Shown here: in pieces, positions 1 to 15,600 of the stretch | Layout of the letters: every line of letters begins with the position of its first letter | Numbering within the stretch: the stretch's first letter is position 1 | NCBI GenBank assembly: GCA_963965975.1 | Contig: OZ014412.1 | Coordinates: 10,025,849-10,089,848 of the forward strand | DNA: 64,000 bases | Reading direction: 5' to 3' | DNA from: Xestospongia bergquistia | Lineage: Eukaryota; Porifera; Demospongiae; Haplosclerida; Petrosiidae | Position numbers and translations under genes: made by a program | Notes under the pieces: model-generated | The model's input: the letters and a program-made list of their open reading frames with translations, nothing else | Told to the model about the DNA's origin: nothing | The model's database searches: none

Positions 1-665
1 GAAGTTTATAGTCAGGAAATGCTCACTAGTCTTGTCTAATTCTAGGACTAGCTCAATTATAATTTTCCTAAAATGATAGTTATGGCAATTTTAATTATCT
101 CTTTCTGATAAGATCAATGTGTTTACACTTATTTGAGAAATAGTTATTGTAATTATAATTGTCACATGATCATTTTCCTTACACATATTAGTTGACATAG
201 TCAAAGATTTTTTCTTTTCAACTTACACTTTTTTTAAATAAAGAGCTATTATTCTATTGGGGTTGAAAAGAGCTTTGTTAGGACATTTGACTAGTAAGTT
301 ACTTCTGCTGCAACTATAAGTGAGTCCAATGACTTAGCTCAACAAACAGGTGAAGCTACAAAACTGTTTACACCACATCTATTGTCAATTGCCACACCTG
401 TGGTATACCTTTCTGTTTAACTTTTATCAGTTTGAAACAATCTCTCTCATCTATTTTATTTCCTTGCATAGTGGCAATGATCATTTCCACTGCATGAAAT
501 CTTCCTGAATCAAACATGAAGCTAACTAACATCATAGTATCATACTATAGCTGCTTTTCATGTTGAAGAGTATTTGCATAATCCCTAGCCCCATCACTAC
601 ATATTCATTACAAACTATTTCATGTTTCACTAATTCAACTATAATTCTCTTAATTACTGTTATAG
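1..665. other. Intron sequence upstream of first visible RNF213-like exon
   Basis: No exon of the RNF213-like gene could be placed here. The first visible exon begins after the acceptor at 664-665 and opens in the middle of an AAA domain, so an upstream exon must lie before the window and this stretch is most simply intron. It is AT-rich, with no long open frame in phase and no repeat I recognise. Confidence 0.55.
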
Positions 666-3600
666 GGAAAAAACATTCCTTCAAACATATTCATTGTTAC
701 TGCTTGTAATCCTCATCGTGGTAACAGTTTAGCCTCTATAGAAAAGAAATCTGATGAGAACTGGTTTAGAAGCTCTTACTATGTTCAGTCCCTTCCTCCA
801 ACTCTTGAGCTTATTATGTGGGACTATGGACAATTACAAGAGAGCCATGAAAAAGAGTATATAAAAGAAAAGTTCATTCTCACTTATAATGATTTGTCAT
901 CTCTTGAATACACTTTTCTTACTGAGCGGATAGCTAAAGCTCAAAAATTTATTAGATGTTGTGCCTACAAAACATTAGTGAATAATAAGGTAGCAGATGA
1001 TGAGGCAAAGTTATGTTCCCAAAGCACTGTTAGTCAAAGAGATATTCAACGTGTCTTTACATTTTATGATTGGCTTCGGAATTGGTTTAAACGAACAACC
1101 AAATATGGCAGAGATGACTTTAGTGTCAGTTGTCGTGCTGTGTTTGTTGCCATGGCTTTGGTTTACTATTTCCGACTAAATGAGAAGTATCGAAAGAAAT
1201 TTAAGGAAGAGATGAATGAACGTCGTCCAGTAGGTAAACAAGGCATTCCAGTCACATTTGAAGAAGCTCTTGATGATGAATTTAAATGGTTATCTGAACA
1301 TGTTGATTTTCCAGTTGGTATTGCCCCAACTGATGCCCTCAAAGAGAACATTTATGCTATAATTGTATGTACAATGACTCGCATTCCTCTAATTATTATT
1401 GGTCCACCTGGCACATCAAAAACTCTTTCCTTTAAGATTGTGACATCAAATTTCCAAGGACAATTGTCCAAATGGAAAGATGACGTTGATATTTTGTTGA
1501 GGTTGGATCCTCATTTTTATCAATGTTCTCGTAACTCTACATCAACAGAAATTGAAACTGTTTTTCAGAGAGCTGAACATCGTCAGAAAACATTTGATGA
1601 AGGTAGTATTAAAAGTCAATCTGTTGTTCTTATGGATGAAGCTGGACTAGCAGAGGATTCTCATGAATCACTGAAAATTCTACATTATTACTTGGACAAT
1701 CCAAAAGTCAGTGAAATATTCTAGAATTTGCTATTCCAAATGTTTAATATATGCTAATAATACAATTATTAGTGTATAATGTAATAATGTAATAATAATA
1801 ATGTAGTTGCAGTCACTAGCTAAATTTATATTAATTAGCGATAAATCTTGGTCCTGTGTTTTAGAAAACATGATCAATGAATCAATTTAAAATAATACTG
1901 GTACTTATGTTTCCTTCTAGGTATCTTTTGTAGGGATAACCAATAAGTTTTTAGATGCTGCAAAGAGCAATCGAGCTGTTTGTGTGTTCAGAAGTGAAAC
2001 ATTTCATAATGACTTGGTACAGCTGGCAAAATATTCTTTGACACATGGTCAAGCTCTTAAAGCCACTAACATGATGGAAGAACATGTTATTGATGGTTTT
2101 GTAAAGGTGTATAAAAGAATGATGACAAAACCTGAACTTAAAGATTTCTTTGGATTACGTGATTTTATTCACTTCTTTACTTATCTTAGTCAAGTAAAAT
2201 CTGAAACTTACATTATATCACCTGAAGCAATTGTTCAATCTTTGGAGCATAATTTCAATGGAACAGCTCACTTTCAAGAAATACTGAGGATTTTCCTTGA
2301 AGTGGTATGTCTAAACATAGTGAATTATTTTTATGTTACTGTAAATTGGAAATTGATGATGCTAGTTTCTTTTTCCTTTTTAAAGATTGGTTCAACTCCT
2401 GACCAAATGCATAAGCGTTCCTTAGTTGAAATTCTACAATCAAGTTTAATACAAAAGGAAAAAGATCTCTCTGCAGAAAACTTAACTCGATATAAGTTAC
2501 TTGTTGACAGTAGTGAAGACTTATCATTGGTCCGACTTCTCTTTGCCTTTAATATACTGAATAGAGATGAAACAAGAATCTTATCATGCTCTAAACTTCC
2601 TGGTGATAGTGAATCACAAAAGGTATAAAAGAAATAAGTGTATTTAGTACTACAAAAATGTTCATTTTTATAGCTCAACACTACTGAAGCTATAATACAT
2701 TCTGCTATGCAAGGTCATACAGTGCTCATTCATCAAGCTGATGAAATTCAAGAATATTTCTATGATCTTTTTAACCATCGATTTACCTGCATAAAGAACC
2801 AATCTACTACATCATTTTATGCCAATGTGGCAGTTGGCCCTAACATCCGTCCCACTCGGGTTAGCCCTCTGTTTAATTGTGTCATGATTATAAGTAGTTC
2901 AGAGCTACCTAAAATGGAGAAGCCTTTCTTAAACAGATTTGAGAAATATGCCTTAAGTCATGATGTACTGTTTAGAGAAGTCTTATCTTCCTGTCCCAAA
3001 AGTATCGAAAGTCTGCTTAAGTATGCTAAAAACAATGTAAGTTGACCAATTGTGCACACAAAAATAAATTTGAATATTTTTGTTATGCAAATAGTCATAC
3101 TCATTTTTGTGATATTCAATAGTTTTACATTATATAGCCAGTTATGTTTCTATTCTATAGATTGATGACTTTGTGAAATCATGTGGAGAATCTAGCTTCT
3201 ATGGATTTGTAAAGCACACAATTGATTCACTCATTCTATCATTTTCAAAATCCTTATTGTCTAATGACTACTCACTTTCTCTTTGCAATGAAGATGGGCA
3301 GCACAATATTGACTGTCAGTGTACCACCAGTATAGGAATTTTTGTGAAATATCTTGTACATCATTTTTATGATTGTTTTGGGATGCATGTAGAACTGGTA
3401 GGTTGATAACACTGTTGATGTGTTGGTGTATTAATAGGTAACATCAATTTTATAATGAGATCTTTAAGGTGTCTTTTATAGTCCTAAATTAAACTATTTT
3501 GTTAGAAGCTTGTTATTTGCAATTAATATTTTTAAGTACAGTCATGTCTGATTTACTATGCATTTTATTTATAATAATGCTATCAATTTGTACATTCGTG

Positions 3601-6600
3601 TTTTCATAGTCATATCTAAAATTATCTTTTGAACTCAGGTCATTGCATTTGTAAAGCACTGTAGCATTTATAACACAGCAGTTTGAAACTTTGCTTTCTA
3701 TACTAAATTATAGCACTCAAATGCATGGTCTGTTTCATTAGTCACTTTGTGACAACTATTATAGTGTTCAGCTGTAACTATTTTCAGTGTTGATGTTGGA
3801 CCATAAAGTTAGTATGTTTTATTAAGTAGATAGTAGGTTTATTACCTTTACAAACTGCTTACATATGATTTTATCAATATTATGTAGGGTGAATGTTCCA
3901 AGTTTTCAAATACAGTGAAGTACTTATTTAATGCTGTTCCAATTGATGATACAGTAAAAGAGTTTCTAAGTGCAGCCAAACCTTGTGATTTAAGGGAACA
4001 TGCAAATCAAGCCATGAAATTTATAAAAGAAAGAAGCATTGTTTTTTTTATTGAACCAGTTTATGCCACAATAGATAATTTTTCAATTCTTATGTTGAGA
4101 GAATTAGTTGTTGTTTACCTTCACAAACAGCTCATTCAACTTATGACTCCTGAAGCATTAGTCCTTCACAGTGAACATCTTCATGAATATTATATTCAAT
4201 GTTATCTTCAACATCAACATCACTTTTCACTTGGACAGATAATTAAGGAAGAAAATGATGCTCTGGGAAAATTGTAAGTTGATTTAAGATTGTATTTATA
4301 TACTCTTATGGAGATTATTGCATTAAATATGATGCACCTTTTTGCTGATACATATGTCCTACATTATCAAGTAATATCCTGTGATTTAGTAATGTTATTA
4401 CTTATGTTTGTAGGACTAGTTTTCCACATTTTAAAATTAAGAAGTACCTCTGTTATACACGCACATCTTATGCCATACTCGAGATAATTCATCCACACTA
4501 TTTCTGGCAATTCGAAATAACAGAAGAGGAGCGTACTAAGATGAAAGAATTGTTTTTAATTGATACACAACTATTGTATACTTATGTTATTACTAGTACC
4601 ACTAGCCAACAGAATATTAACCACATATTAAAACAATTTTTTGACTCTGAACAATCTGAAGTACTGGTGTTAGTTGCTGACATGAATGAACTGAGCAAAG
4701 ACTGCATTAGTCATGTCCGACTATTAATAGAGGAGAAGGAAGCTCGATGTAAGGTCAAAGCCAACAAGCTTATTTATGTTCTTCTACACTTTTCTTCCAA
4801 CATGTTTTATACCCATTGTTATCCATCAATTTTCTTAAATGGTTGGCAACATATATACTTTGATACTATTGGTGAAGCTAAAGCAGATTCTCATATTAAT
4901 ATACAAAAATGGCTAACATATTGTTTACTTCAACAAAAAGGAAGTAGTATTGAGCACATCACCAGTCACACAGAGCCATTCTTTGTCACTAAATCCATTA
5001 TGATTACATGGCTGCATAACTTACTACCAAATGTATCAATTAGTATTGGGATTCAAAAGACTAAAGACATAGATAAACTATGTGGAAACAAGACGATACA
5101 TGACTGTTGGTACCAGCTACTTTTTGGTTTCAATAATATGATCAGTGATGTGATAATGGAACGATTTTCTTATTTCTGGCAGCAAGATACCACTAACAAG
5201 CTCTCACAACAAGCTGCTAGGTATTCTATGAAATATCATTCTAGTTGTACATTATCCAACACCATCAAAACAACTGTTGAGTCTAGTTTTAAAGACGTTG
5301 CACTCTACCTACTCTCCATTATTAATCGCACAATGGCAATACATACCATTCTTAAATGCAAAGAAGGTAGCACTGATTGTGTTGTAAGTTTGTTCTGTCA
5401 AATACTCTCCATTCTGCCAATACCCAAATCAATTGAAGAAATTAAACTACAACTTCACGAGTTTAATCGACGACACAAAAATTGTAGGAATGATATTTCA
5501 TCACCAAGATTCCCATTTTTTATTTCTGTTTTCCAGTCTATGGAAGCAATTCTAAATAAAGCGTTGAACCTTGTTATTAGTACAGTAACAATAGAGGATA
5601 ACCAACTGAGTAACAGTTCTGACCCTTTAAGGCTTGAGGGAGTCACCAATACTAAAGCAAAAAGAGAGACTGATGCAATTATTAACAAAATGAAGGAAAT
5701 ATTTAATGAGTCTATACTTGTAAGTAGATTAAAAGGATTAAGCATAGCTTATGTTGTCCATTAAATATCAGACTCCTAAAATGCATTAATGACAAAAATA
5801 ATTGTACATGTACAATAAAACAAATAATGTGTTTTTAATAGGAAGGAGATGATCATTATGTCTACGTCCATGTGGCCATTAAATTTATGAAGGAACATCA
5901 TACTCTCTGGGATGCCTACTTTGAAGATGCATTGTCTGAGCAGGTGCTGTCCAGAGATATGGGACATTTCTCACAACAATTTATGAACCAGCAGTTAATG
6001 AGTATTGAGTCAGGCAAGTAATTTATATAAGTATTGTATAGTTTGTAAATATTAAAGTTAATCAATTGTCACTCACTATTTTAACTTAGTGCTTAAATTA
6101 TTATTCCAATTAACAGATGATATGCTTGAGAAGATGGCCTGTCTACATTACCAACTAAGAGTGTACTCATTGGATTCTAACTCATTATCAATTCTAAGAC
6201 TACTAGATGAATGTGCCTCAAAAATTCCAGACTGTACTGTCTCTGTAGATTTTAAACTCCAAGATGATACTTCCATTTTCTGTCTTGTCATTGACATGAT
6301 TTACACAGCGCTGATTAGCATCTGTGTACTTGAGAGACCTTCAAATTCAATTTCAGAAATAAAGAATCTATTATCTTTATATCATCGAATGGTATGTATT
6401 TGTAAACTGTATTTTTGTGTTATATTTGATTTATTTCTTACATGCAGATACGTTTAATCAAGTTACCACTGCAATCACTAGAAAAGATTTCATTTATTTT
6501 TAAGAATAAATTAAGTTTTATAAGCATTGCATTTTGTATCTATGAGTTGATGTCTACAGAAGAGAATGGTGTTTTTAAGAAATCATTTGAGAACTTTGTC

Positions 6601-9600
6601 TATGAACTATCCGAAAAATTTAACTTGGAATTTTTCTTAGTAAGTAAAAGCAAGTTTATTTTAAAGACTGTCAATTTGAATATTTAAATACGTAATATTG
6701 TTCATATATTGACAAACTACTACTTTATTTTAGGACACTCATCTCAAGGTCAACATACTTGTGGATACTGTTGCAGGTGTTGCTTTCAATGATAATGACA
6801 GCCTACATCTTCTATCATCAAAAACATGTCCACAGGAATTTCATTCCATTCTAGAACACACCATACAACATTATGTACAATACTTGCACAACTTCATATC
6901 CCATGAAGAAGTAGTGTGGATTCATAAAGTTATTAATCTCTCTCTGTCCAGACATAAGGGTGTAGTAGTGAGCTCCTTTGGTCAATTCATTGTCAAGTAT
7001 CATTTTCAGTGTTTGTTAGTTGACAATGTTCAAACTGCTACGTCACCTACTATACTTAGTGAACAAACTCACCCAAATCCTTTACTACTTTTTAATGACA
7101 AGGTGATTAAGTATAGCCACTCACATTATAGTTATTATTACTTTATTTTACAGATAAGAATAGCATTGAATGAACTGATTGCATCAATCCATGAAATTGA
7201 TAAAGCTTTATACAGCCCTTCATTTCATCGAAACAATTTTAAAATACAGAAAAGATATCAACATGTGAGTGACATTGGTCTTTTATCTCGTCATTAACTA
7301 TGTCTGGTCATTATTTCATAGACTTTACTAACAGAGCCAATATGTGATGCATATTTTGAACTCACTCTAAACAAACTTCAAGCAAGAGAACATAACTTAT
7401 TAGAGCTAGTGTCTTTTTATAAAGCAGTAAGTTATTTATTAATTTTGAGTTGATTTATTCCTATACTGCACACACTATAAGTAAACATACAAACTATTAA
7501 GACAGAGTGAGTGTTGCTATTATTTTGGTAGATTTGTGACTATCAACACAAAATGAAAGTGTTGCTTATTGAAAAAGAGGCTGTAATTCATGTTGCTATT
7601 GCATCTCTTACAAAGAAACTTTTGCTTGATGAAGCAGAACGAGTGGAGGTACAATGTGAAATTAGAATGTCATGTGCAATTTATTTTTTTATAGTTAGCT
7701 GAAATTGATGTTGAATTGAACATGATTTTAAATGACAGCAATGCAGTTAGCCAATTAAATAATAGCATTAATAGTAATGCAATCATTTTTATTATGAGGT
7801 AAAACAAATAAATGCTTATCTATTTTTGATATTACCTTAATTTAAACAGTCATTTTAAGCCTTGTTATACATTGAAATCCCTATTATAAAGACATTATAT
7901 AACCCTAAATACTCTCATTTATATAGAGATTTCTTAAAATTATTATGATATTTTCTTGTTAAATATGTGCCAATTAAAGAACAGTAGGATGTAGACTAGG
8001 AAGTTATCACACAAATTATATGGCTAGATATCAAGAATCTTCAGTTCCATTTTTATGTAGAGCAATTAACATTACAAAACTTGAACTGTATTAGCAAAAG
8101 GAGTGAGAGAATTTCAGACATTTCCCTATCTTATGAATTTGTTATGTTTGTGTTATTAGTATGCTCAATTTTATTCTACATACTAGATTACTTCAAGCCT
8201 GTGGAAGTGAACAGATTGTACATACTATGATGGTAAACCAGTTCATATCTATTTTAAATGTTTTTGAATGTCTTCGTCCTGTCAATACAACTATTACTCA
8301 GGAGGTAATTCCTATGATTTTCCATGCATTACATTTTACTGTGATTTCTTTTAGATGAGTGAATTGCCATCTAAAATCTCTTCAAAATTTTTTCTACTTT
8401 TTTTAAAAAACAAATTTCATACTAGATATACCATTTTTGATGAAGTTCATAAATCACTTGTCAAAATTATTCGTACAAATGCTGAAAAGGGGGTTGACAA
8501 ATTAATGGCAACAGCTCTCAAGTGGTAAGAATATTAATGTTTTGTTATAAACAACCAATTTGTGTACATACTTTTGTTGTTGTATATAAATTTACTTTTT
8601 CACCCAAGTTATTCATTTTTTAGGCGTACTGCATAATTTAAATTATCTGTATATTAATGTGTGTATATTATCATATTTAAGATACACTATGATTTCATAT
8701 TATGATCTACGTTGTTACCTTGTATTTTTGGCAGTTATGTCAAAAAAGATATCAATGATTCATTGGAAATGATGAAATGGACCTTTAACATGTCTCTTTT
8801 TATCAGTATCTACAATGAAGTATTTGTCATAAAGGATATGGTTAGTGAATTGCCTCTACATCTAATGTTGTAATGTTGTATGCTTACTTTATGAAATTTA
8901 CTCAAATGCTCCTAGAGTTGTTAAAATCATAGAACTACCTTTATAACTGAATTTTGTTTTGCTATATTCTATATCTAGCAAAGGAGATCAAGTGTGATTT
9001 CTGATGTTTTGGTGAGACCGGTATCTCAGTATGTCAGTCCAAGATATTTAAGATATCTACAATGGCTTGCAGCTCCCCATGCATTCAAGCTTACTCCTCC
9101 TTGTGCATTTAAAATTCCAAATGCTTCAATTGAAAAATTAAGATATTTCTTCATTAAAGGTAGGGTATGATCATGTCATAGAGCATAACAATTGAAATTG
9201 GACTTTCTTTAGATGAGCTCAATAGAACACTTGTTCATTATCTGTTGGAATTGGTTGCTGTTGTGTTAGGTAGTCCTGAACATTCATCTCATCTCTGGAC
9301 ACATCTTATTATGCCTGATAAGATAAACATGAGTTTTGTTCCAGGATCTTTGGTAAGTGTTGATTGTTTTCATTAACACTCTGAAGTTTAAAATGTAAGT
9401 ATCAGCAGTGAAATAATAATAACAAGAACTAATGAATAAGAATGGAAATTTTATATAACCGTTTTACATCCTGATTGTTAGAACTATAAGATTATAAGAA
9501 AACTATGACATACAATTTTTATTATGATAATAGATTCTTGTTTATAATTACCTACTTTCAGCTTGTTTAATACAAAAGTGGATATAGAGCTAGTATTTAT

Positions 9601-12600
9601 TTGTTTACATTGTAACAAATATTGGATCATTGTTCATGTTGTAAATTATTCTGCAGATCTCAAATACTTTTGTTCCTGATCAACAATATTGGCAAATAAT
9701 GAGTTTAAATAATGACCATCTCTACTACACATCGCGCCATGGTTTAAATTGGCAGTCTCTTTTACTTAATCAATGGATGAGCTATGGAATGCTTTGTGCA
9801 TGCATAACAATTAAACCAGAAATTATAGCGAAAATCCCTTTTCTTCATAACACTTCCAACATTGATGATTGCCTGTCTAAAGTCACTGTGTTGTGGAATC
9901 AGCTTCAATCTGACTGCAATCTTACAAGGGAAGATAGAGACTTTTTAGTACTTCTATGTATACAAAACTTTTATGAAGTAAGGCTAATTAGATGTTGTAT
10001 TGTGATTAAATTGTATATTATGACATTAAGGTTTTATCTAAAAATGCTTTGATGGAAAGTTGGTCAAAACTTTCAAGAGAAGAGCGTTTATCTGATCAAA
10101 CTGAGAAACCAAGTCTTTTAGCTGATGAACCTGATATCATTGAGAGACAATATGATAAGCAACAAGAGTATTCTGATGAACAAAAATCATTTGCTCTTTG
10201 TGAATATGAGAGAACGCTACATACTGATGTATTTCTACCTGCATGGAAATCAATGAAGGTAAACATCATTAAAAGAGATTGATCTGATATGTCCAATTTA
10301 TGTTATAATCAGTAGTATATTGGATTGAGATATAACATGAGCATAAATCACAACTAATTTCAATAAGAACGAGGTCATGATTAAACAAATTAGAGAGTGC
10401 TAAATCAGGGATGCGGTTGCAGTGCCTATTGTGCCACCTGTGCTATTATGTAGTAATGATGCAATTGCTATCCCTACTATTTTGGGTTCTTTGTATTGGA
10501 CTGATATTAACCATCCCCACATTTATTTCATTATTTCATAAAATCCTTTTAATAGTAATAGTTACATTTGTTCATGTAGTAAACTTTTACTAAACCATAT
10601 TTGAGTATTGAACTGTTACAGAGACTTAAATACATTTTAGCCTGTAAGTATAAAAAGGATAATAATCTATTATTTCAACTTTAACAGATGATTTCTCTTT
10701 ACTTTAATAGTCACAAAAGAAGTTTGAAAACTTGGGAAATACACTTGGTGAACATATGAGGTAAAACATTTTTATAACACTGTTTTTCTTTGTGTGGACT
10801 GTAATATTATTCTCTGTCTTTTAGAGAATTAAGTAATAGGGTTCCCCACTTGAACATGCAGTGCAAAAAACCTATGGAATCATTTTTGCTCACTATTCTT
10901 TCCTCAACTAACCTTCACAATAAAGGTTGCCGTCTCTTTGTACTCTATCAATTTATTTTGAGAAGATCAGAATTAAATATTGGAGCAGAAATACTACCAG
11001 TTTTAATAGAGTTCTATAACTGGATCCATATCCACTTAGCTCATAAAGTGACTATTGAAATTTCCAAGCAAACAACTACCAAACATATTCTCATATCAGT
11101 TCTCAGACAGTTCTTTCCTGATCAGTATCAAGAGAGACTAGACCAACTACGTCATATAATAGGTTAGTTTGGAAATAGATTTTAGTTTTGAGTGTTTTTC
11201 CACTTCTATTGAATAGAGCAATGTAAAATTATGAGAGAGATTGTTTCTAATTACACTGTACCTGTCATTGATGAGAATACAATCTTCTATGACTTATTGT
11301 CCACTAAAGATGGACAAAATATTCTGTTTAATATGATCACTAATATTGTAAGTTAGTGAGTAGAGTAATCTCTCGTGCTCTAATTAATACTTCCTTTCCT
11401 AGGTTGAAATGTACCATAAATTTCTTATGGATGTCCGTAAACACTGTTCAGCAAGACAGCATCTAATGGAGTATTTTAGTAGTTGTGATATAAAGATACC
11501 TCTCTCTGAGATTACAAAACAGACCTGTGCTTTTGGCACTGCCAGAAGGTATGAAAGAGAGCTAACAGGAATATACTTTCTATTAGATTATTTTATTGTA
11601 TTCTATTGTATGTAATGTGTATCCTTTGCTAAATAAGAAACTATTATTTTTTAATGTTAATAATTCAGATATGATAGTTTGGATGATATTAGTGCTATTG
11701 TGATGAAGTATCACTCAATTAATGAAAGTGCTGAGAAATGGACAAATACAATACATGATCAGACAATACTGGATGATTGTGTTCCTGAGGTATGAAGATC
11801 AATGAAATCTATTGTTGAAAAGTTATTTTATATTTGTTTAGACTTTTTATTTAGATGGAATACAAGATGCAATCATTCAAAGTTATATAGCACACAAACA
11901 ATTCATTGATAGAGAAAGTTATTGGAAAGAATTTGTATTTTATAAATTTTCTCCTTGTCATCAAGTTCCTCAGAGTTTGTAAGTAAACTAATTTACTATA
12001 GTATAGAGAAGTTCATTTGTCTGTTTCTATTCTTCAAGACTTTACACATCTACATATGGATATGATGAGACTGTTAAACAACTTAGAGAATGTCCAGGTC
12101 TCATAGTAAGTTATTATCTGCATATGATGTTGTCCTTCTACTTTAGTTGGACTTTGTGTTTTTATTTTGTTTTATTCCATGTTGTTTTATTAGGAAGAAA
12201 ATGTTACTGAATTAGAATTTGATGAACTAACATTCATTTTTCATTCATTAAATTATGACAGTCTTGTGTGTGTCTGTGGTGGTCTTTGTGTCATCTTGAA
12301 AATGTTACTTCAGGTAAGAAGTTAGTGTAATAAGATAAGATAATACATATAGTAATGCTTCTGACTTATTACATTGCTTTCCACTGTATATAACTCAAAA
12401 ACTGATTTTTCAAGTTGACAGTTAATCTTTTCTCAACAATCCTTTTGGTTGATTGATAGAGATAGAACTGTATTTTGCCTGTGAGGAGATATCTCATAGC
12501 ATATTATAGACACTTGTTAATATGGATAGTAGGAAAAAGGTCCAATTCTAGTCTAAACTTAGTGCACATTGTTCAATCTTTGAAACACTTATGTTCTAAT

Positions 12601-15600
12601 CAGGACAGTTTTATTAAGTCCCTAAATGTCTGAAATAGATAGGCATGTACTGTATGTATTCCCCAAAATTTTATTTTTTTTTATAGTCACCTCCATGTGG
12701 TTTACTAACTTCATAGTTGTGGCTATAGTGTTATGTTATCATTATTACTTTAGAGAGTAGTTACAGATGGAGTGGAGGCTTTATCAAGTCTAACTGTAGA
12801 AAAATTTCTAAAAAAGTATTGCAACAGTGACAAAAGCAACATTCTTGATGAAGTGGGTATTATGCCCTATTCACCCACTAATCTAAGAACTGGGTGAGTG
12901 TTATAGCTGGTAATTAGTACTTTCTACCCTGTATTATCTAATTGTTAGTTAGGTTCTGTGGTAGCAATTTCAAAATTTTATTAATTTTATAGACAGGTAT
13001 TTCAGTAATGCATGACTGTAAAAGTTAACGTAAACACCAAATGTGGTTAGAAATTTGCAGCTATCTAGAAAATTTTACTGCCTGGCATATGTAGAGTGGC
13101 AGACTGTTAGTAGTGCCTTTATAGGGATGGCTCAGATTATCTGTTAAAATGTATTGGCAGAAAAAACAGATATCTCCCCTAATACACATCAGAATATCCT
13201 TAGAATAATACCCATGGTTTGACTGATTTATAGGCTAAAGCAATATTCTACACCATCACAATAGAAGTTGCTGAAAATGCTGATTGTTCATGTTTCTTCT
13301 TCTTTTGTCCACAACAATAACTCAATAATTAAAAGAGTTGCTACCATTTTCACAGATGCAGCACAATCTGAAACAAATTATCCACTTTTGCGTCTAATGT
13401 TTTGGAGTGCTTTTGAAATGAATCCAAGTAATTTTAGCAATTTATTATCAATAGCTACTTTTGAAAACCATTTTTTAAGAATTAATATTATCAGAAGAAA
13501 CAGATATGAACAGAGAATATTACAAGCTTAGCCTCCTACTTTTTGCAGTAAATAGTATACAACATTTCCTGCTTTGATGTTCAGCTTAAAAGATCAAAGA
13601 TAATTAATATGCAACTGTAAGCCTAGTTATAATGCAATGAATTAAGTACTGTTATAACTCTCCTTGTTGATGGACCATTCCAAGTTTTCCATCTAATTTC
13701 GTGTTATCACTGTAGTCATAAATTATGGCTTATAATAGGTATTATTTCTTCATCGTAATATGTAAGATCATTTTTTGTGGGCAAAGAAGCCGGCTTCACC
13801 AGATTAGGCTGAACATGGAACCTCACTGAATTATATTATAACTGCTATGTCTTCTTTAGACATTAGCCATTACATTCTTTTTCAAAAAAGATTTTTTTAT
13901 TCTTTCTAACTGCTTTGGGCCATGTTGTATCTATATTATATGTATATTAACATTCCCAATTTAATATGATGTTGTATGTGACTTTCAAGAGTGACAAATG
14001 AAACACCAATTCACATAGCAACCAATGACTTTTATTAAGCCAAACCACAAGTACTACAACAATGGATGTGATTGATAATGCTCAAATATTCTTGCTTGCT
14101 TGTTTTCTGCCTATATTCCTAGTATTCTATAGCTATTAGTCTTCCATTGATCTAATTATCTAATTATTTTTTCTTTAATCAAAGTCAGTATCTTCCAATT
14201 ATAATTTTGTTTTGATAGATAATTATGACATAGAAAAACAAAATGATGTTAGTTTTCAATATCTCTCATGATTATTCAATTCTCTGTTTTCTACTCAATA
14301 TTACAGATTGGAACCGAGTCAATACAGACATATTTGTAATATGCCAATCAAAAGAATTGTTGCTTTGTCGGATAGATTTCGTGAATGGATAAGGATAGGT
14401 TTCTATGACTTCTGCCATCTTTATCATACCATGAAAATTCCACTTGATAATACTGATATCAAAGAATTGATTAGAAAACAAGGTATTTTATATCAGCTTA
14501 TAATTATTATTAGCTGCTACACAATAGTACTGACGTTTTATTGATAGCTTTGTAGTGAGTAATGACTATCATAACAAAATATATTCTGAACAAATAATTA
14601 AGTTAAATTATATATCACTTTATATTAAATAATCTTTTAATAATAGCAGTGATGGTTGGCCACTAAATTAGTTACAATATTTTTCTTTCATTTTCTAGAG
14701 GATGACAAAGTACTTAAAGGTTGTATTCATCTCTTATTTAATTATGAGCAAACATTTTCACTTGAAACTAAAAGTGATGAAAAGGTAATCCATTTATTAC
14801 AAGAACTATTATTGATACTTACCTTTGATAACTTTAATTGAGTAGTTTGACTCAGAAATTCATAAATAATGATGTATTATATTAATTCATTATTTAAAGT
14901 TGTCATAGTACACACAAATATATTCATCAATACAGTACTTATTCCTTCAATGCTTTATAGATAATGACTTTTTTCGAGGTATGCTTCCATTCCAAAAACG
15001 GATAATTTTTCGTAAGAGCCTTAAATAATCCAATAATGACAATAATTTTAAAATCATTTAGATGTGCATAATGTACATCAGCTTGTCATATATAATGAAG
15101 AAAAGTGATGAAATCTTCCACAATTGGATGATATCTACAACACATTTTTGGATGGAACTGAATATAATAGAAAGTCATCCATAAATGATTTGTATAAGCC
15201 ATTATTTGAAGAAATTAAGTTACTACTGCCCCTCCCAAAATTGGATGATTAGTACAATCCATTTTTGGATGGAATTGAATACAGTACTAAATACTCCACA
15301 ACTGGATAATCTATATCATCTATTTTTAGAAGAAACATATAAGTATTAGTCATCTAAGCTTAGTTGTAGGAGATTACAGATGTGCTTTCTTTCCATTGTG
15401 TAACTGCTGAAGTGAAGAAGGAAGTTTCTTGTTTGGGGATTTCTGATGAGGATTCGATGAGCATGCTTGATTCCAGCAAAGTATATACTAAGTGATCAGT
15501 AGAAAGGCTTCCAGCAAGTCCTTATGGAAGCCTAACATTTTGCCATCACAAATCACTAACTCTGGGTAAGGCCCACACAAAAGACACTAAGAACTTTCAC

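Noticed and set aside
10411-10593. Cys-rich 60-codon frame that might be a missing zinc-finger exon of the RNF213-like gene
   Set aside because: The cysteines do not follow RING or RZ spacing, the neighbouring exons join directly in phase without it, and no donor fits.
13268-13531. 87-codon frame in the 1.4-kb intron
   Set aside because: It has no splice signals in phase with the flanking exons and no recognised domain.
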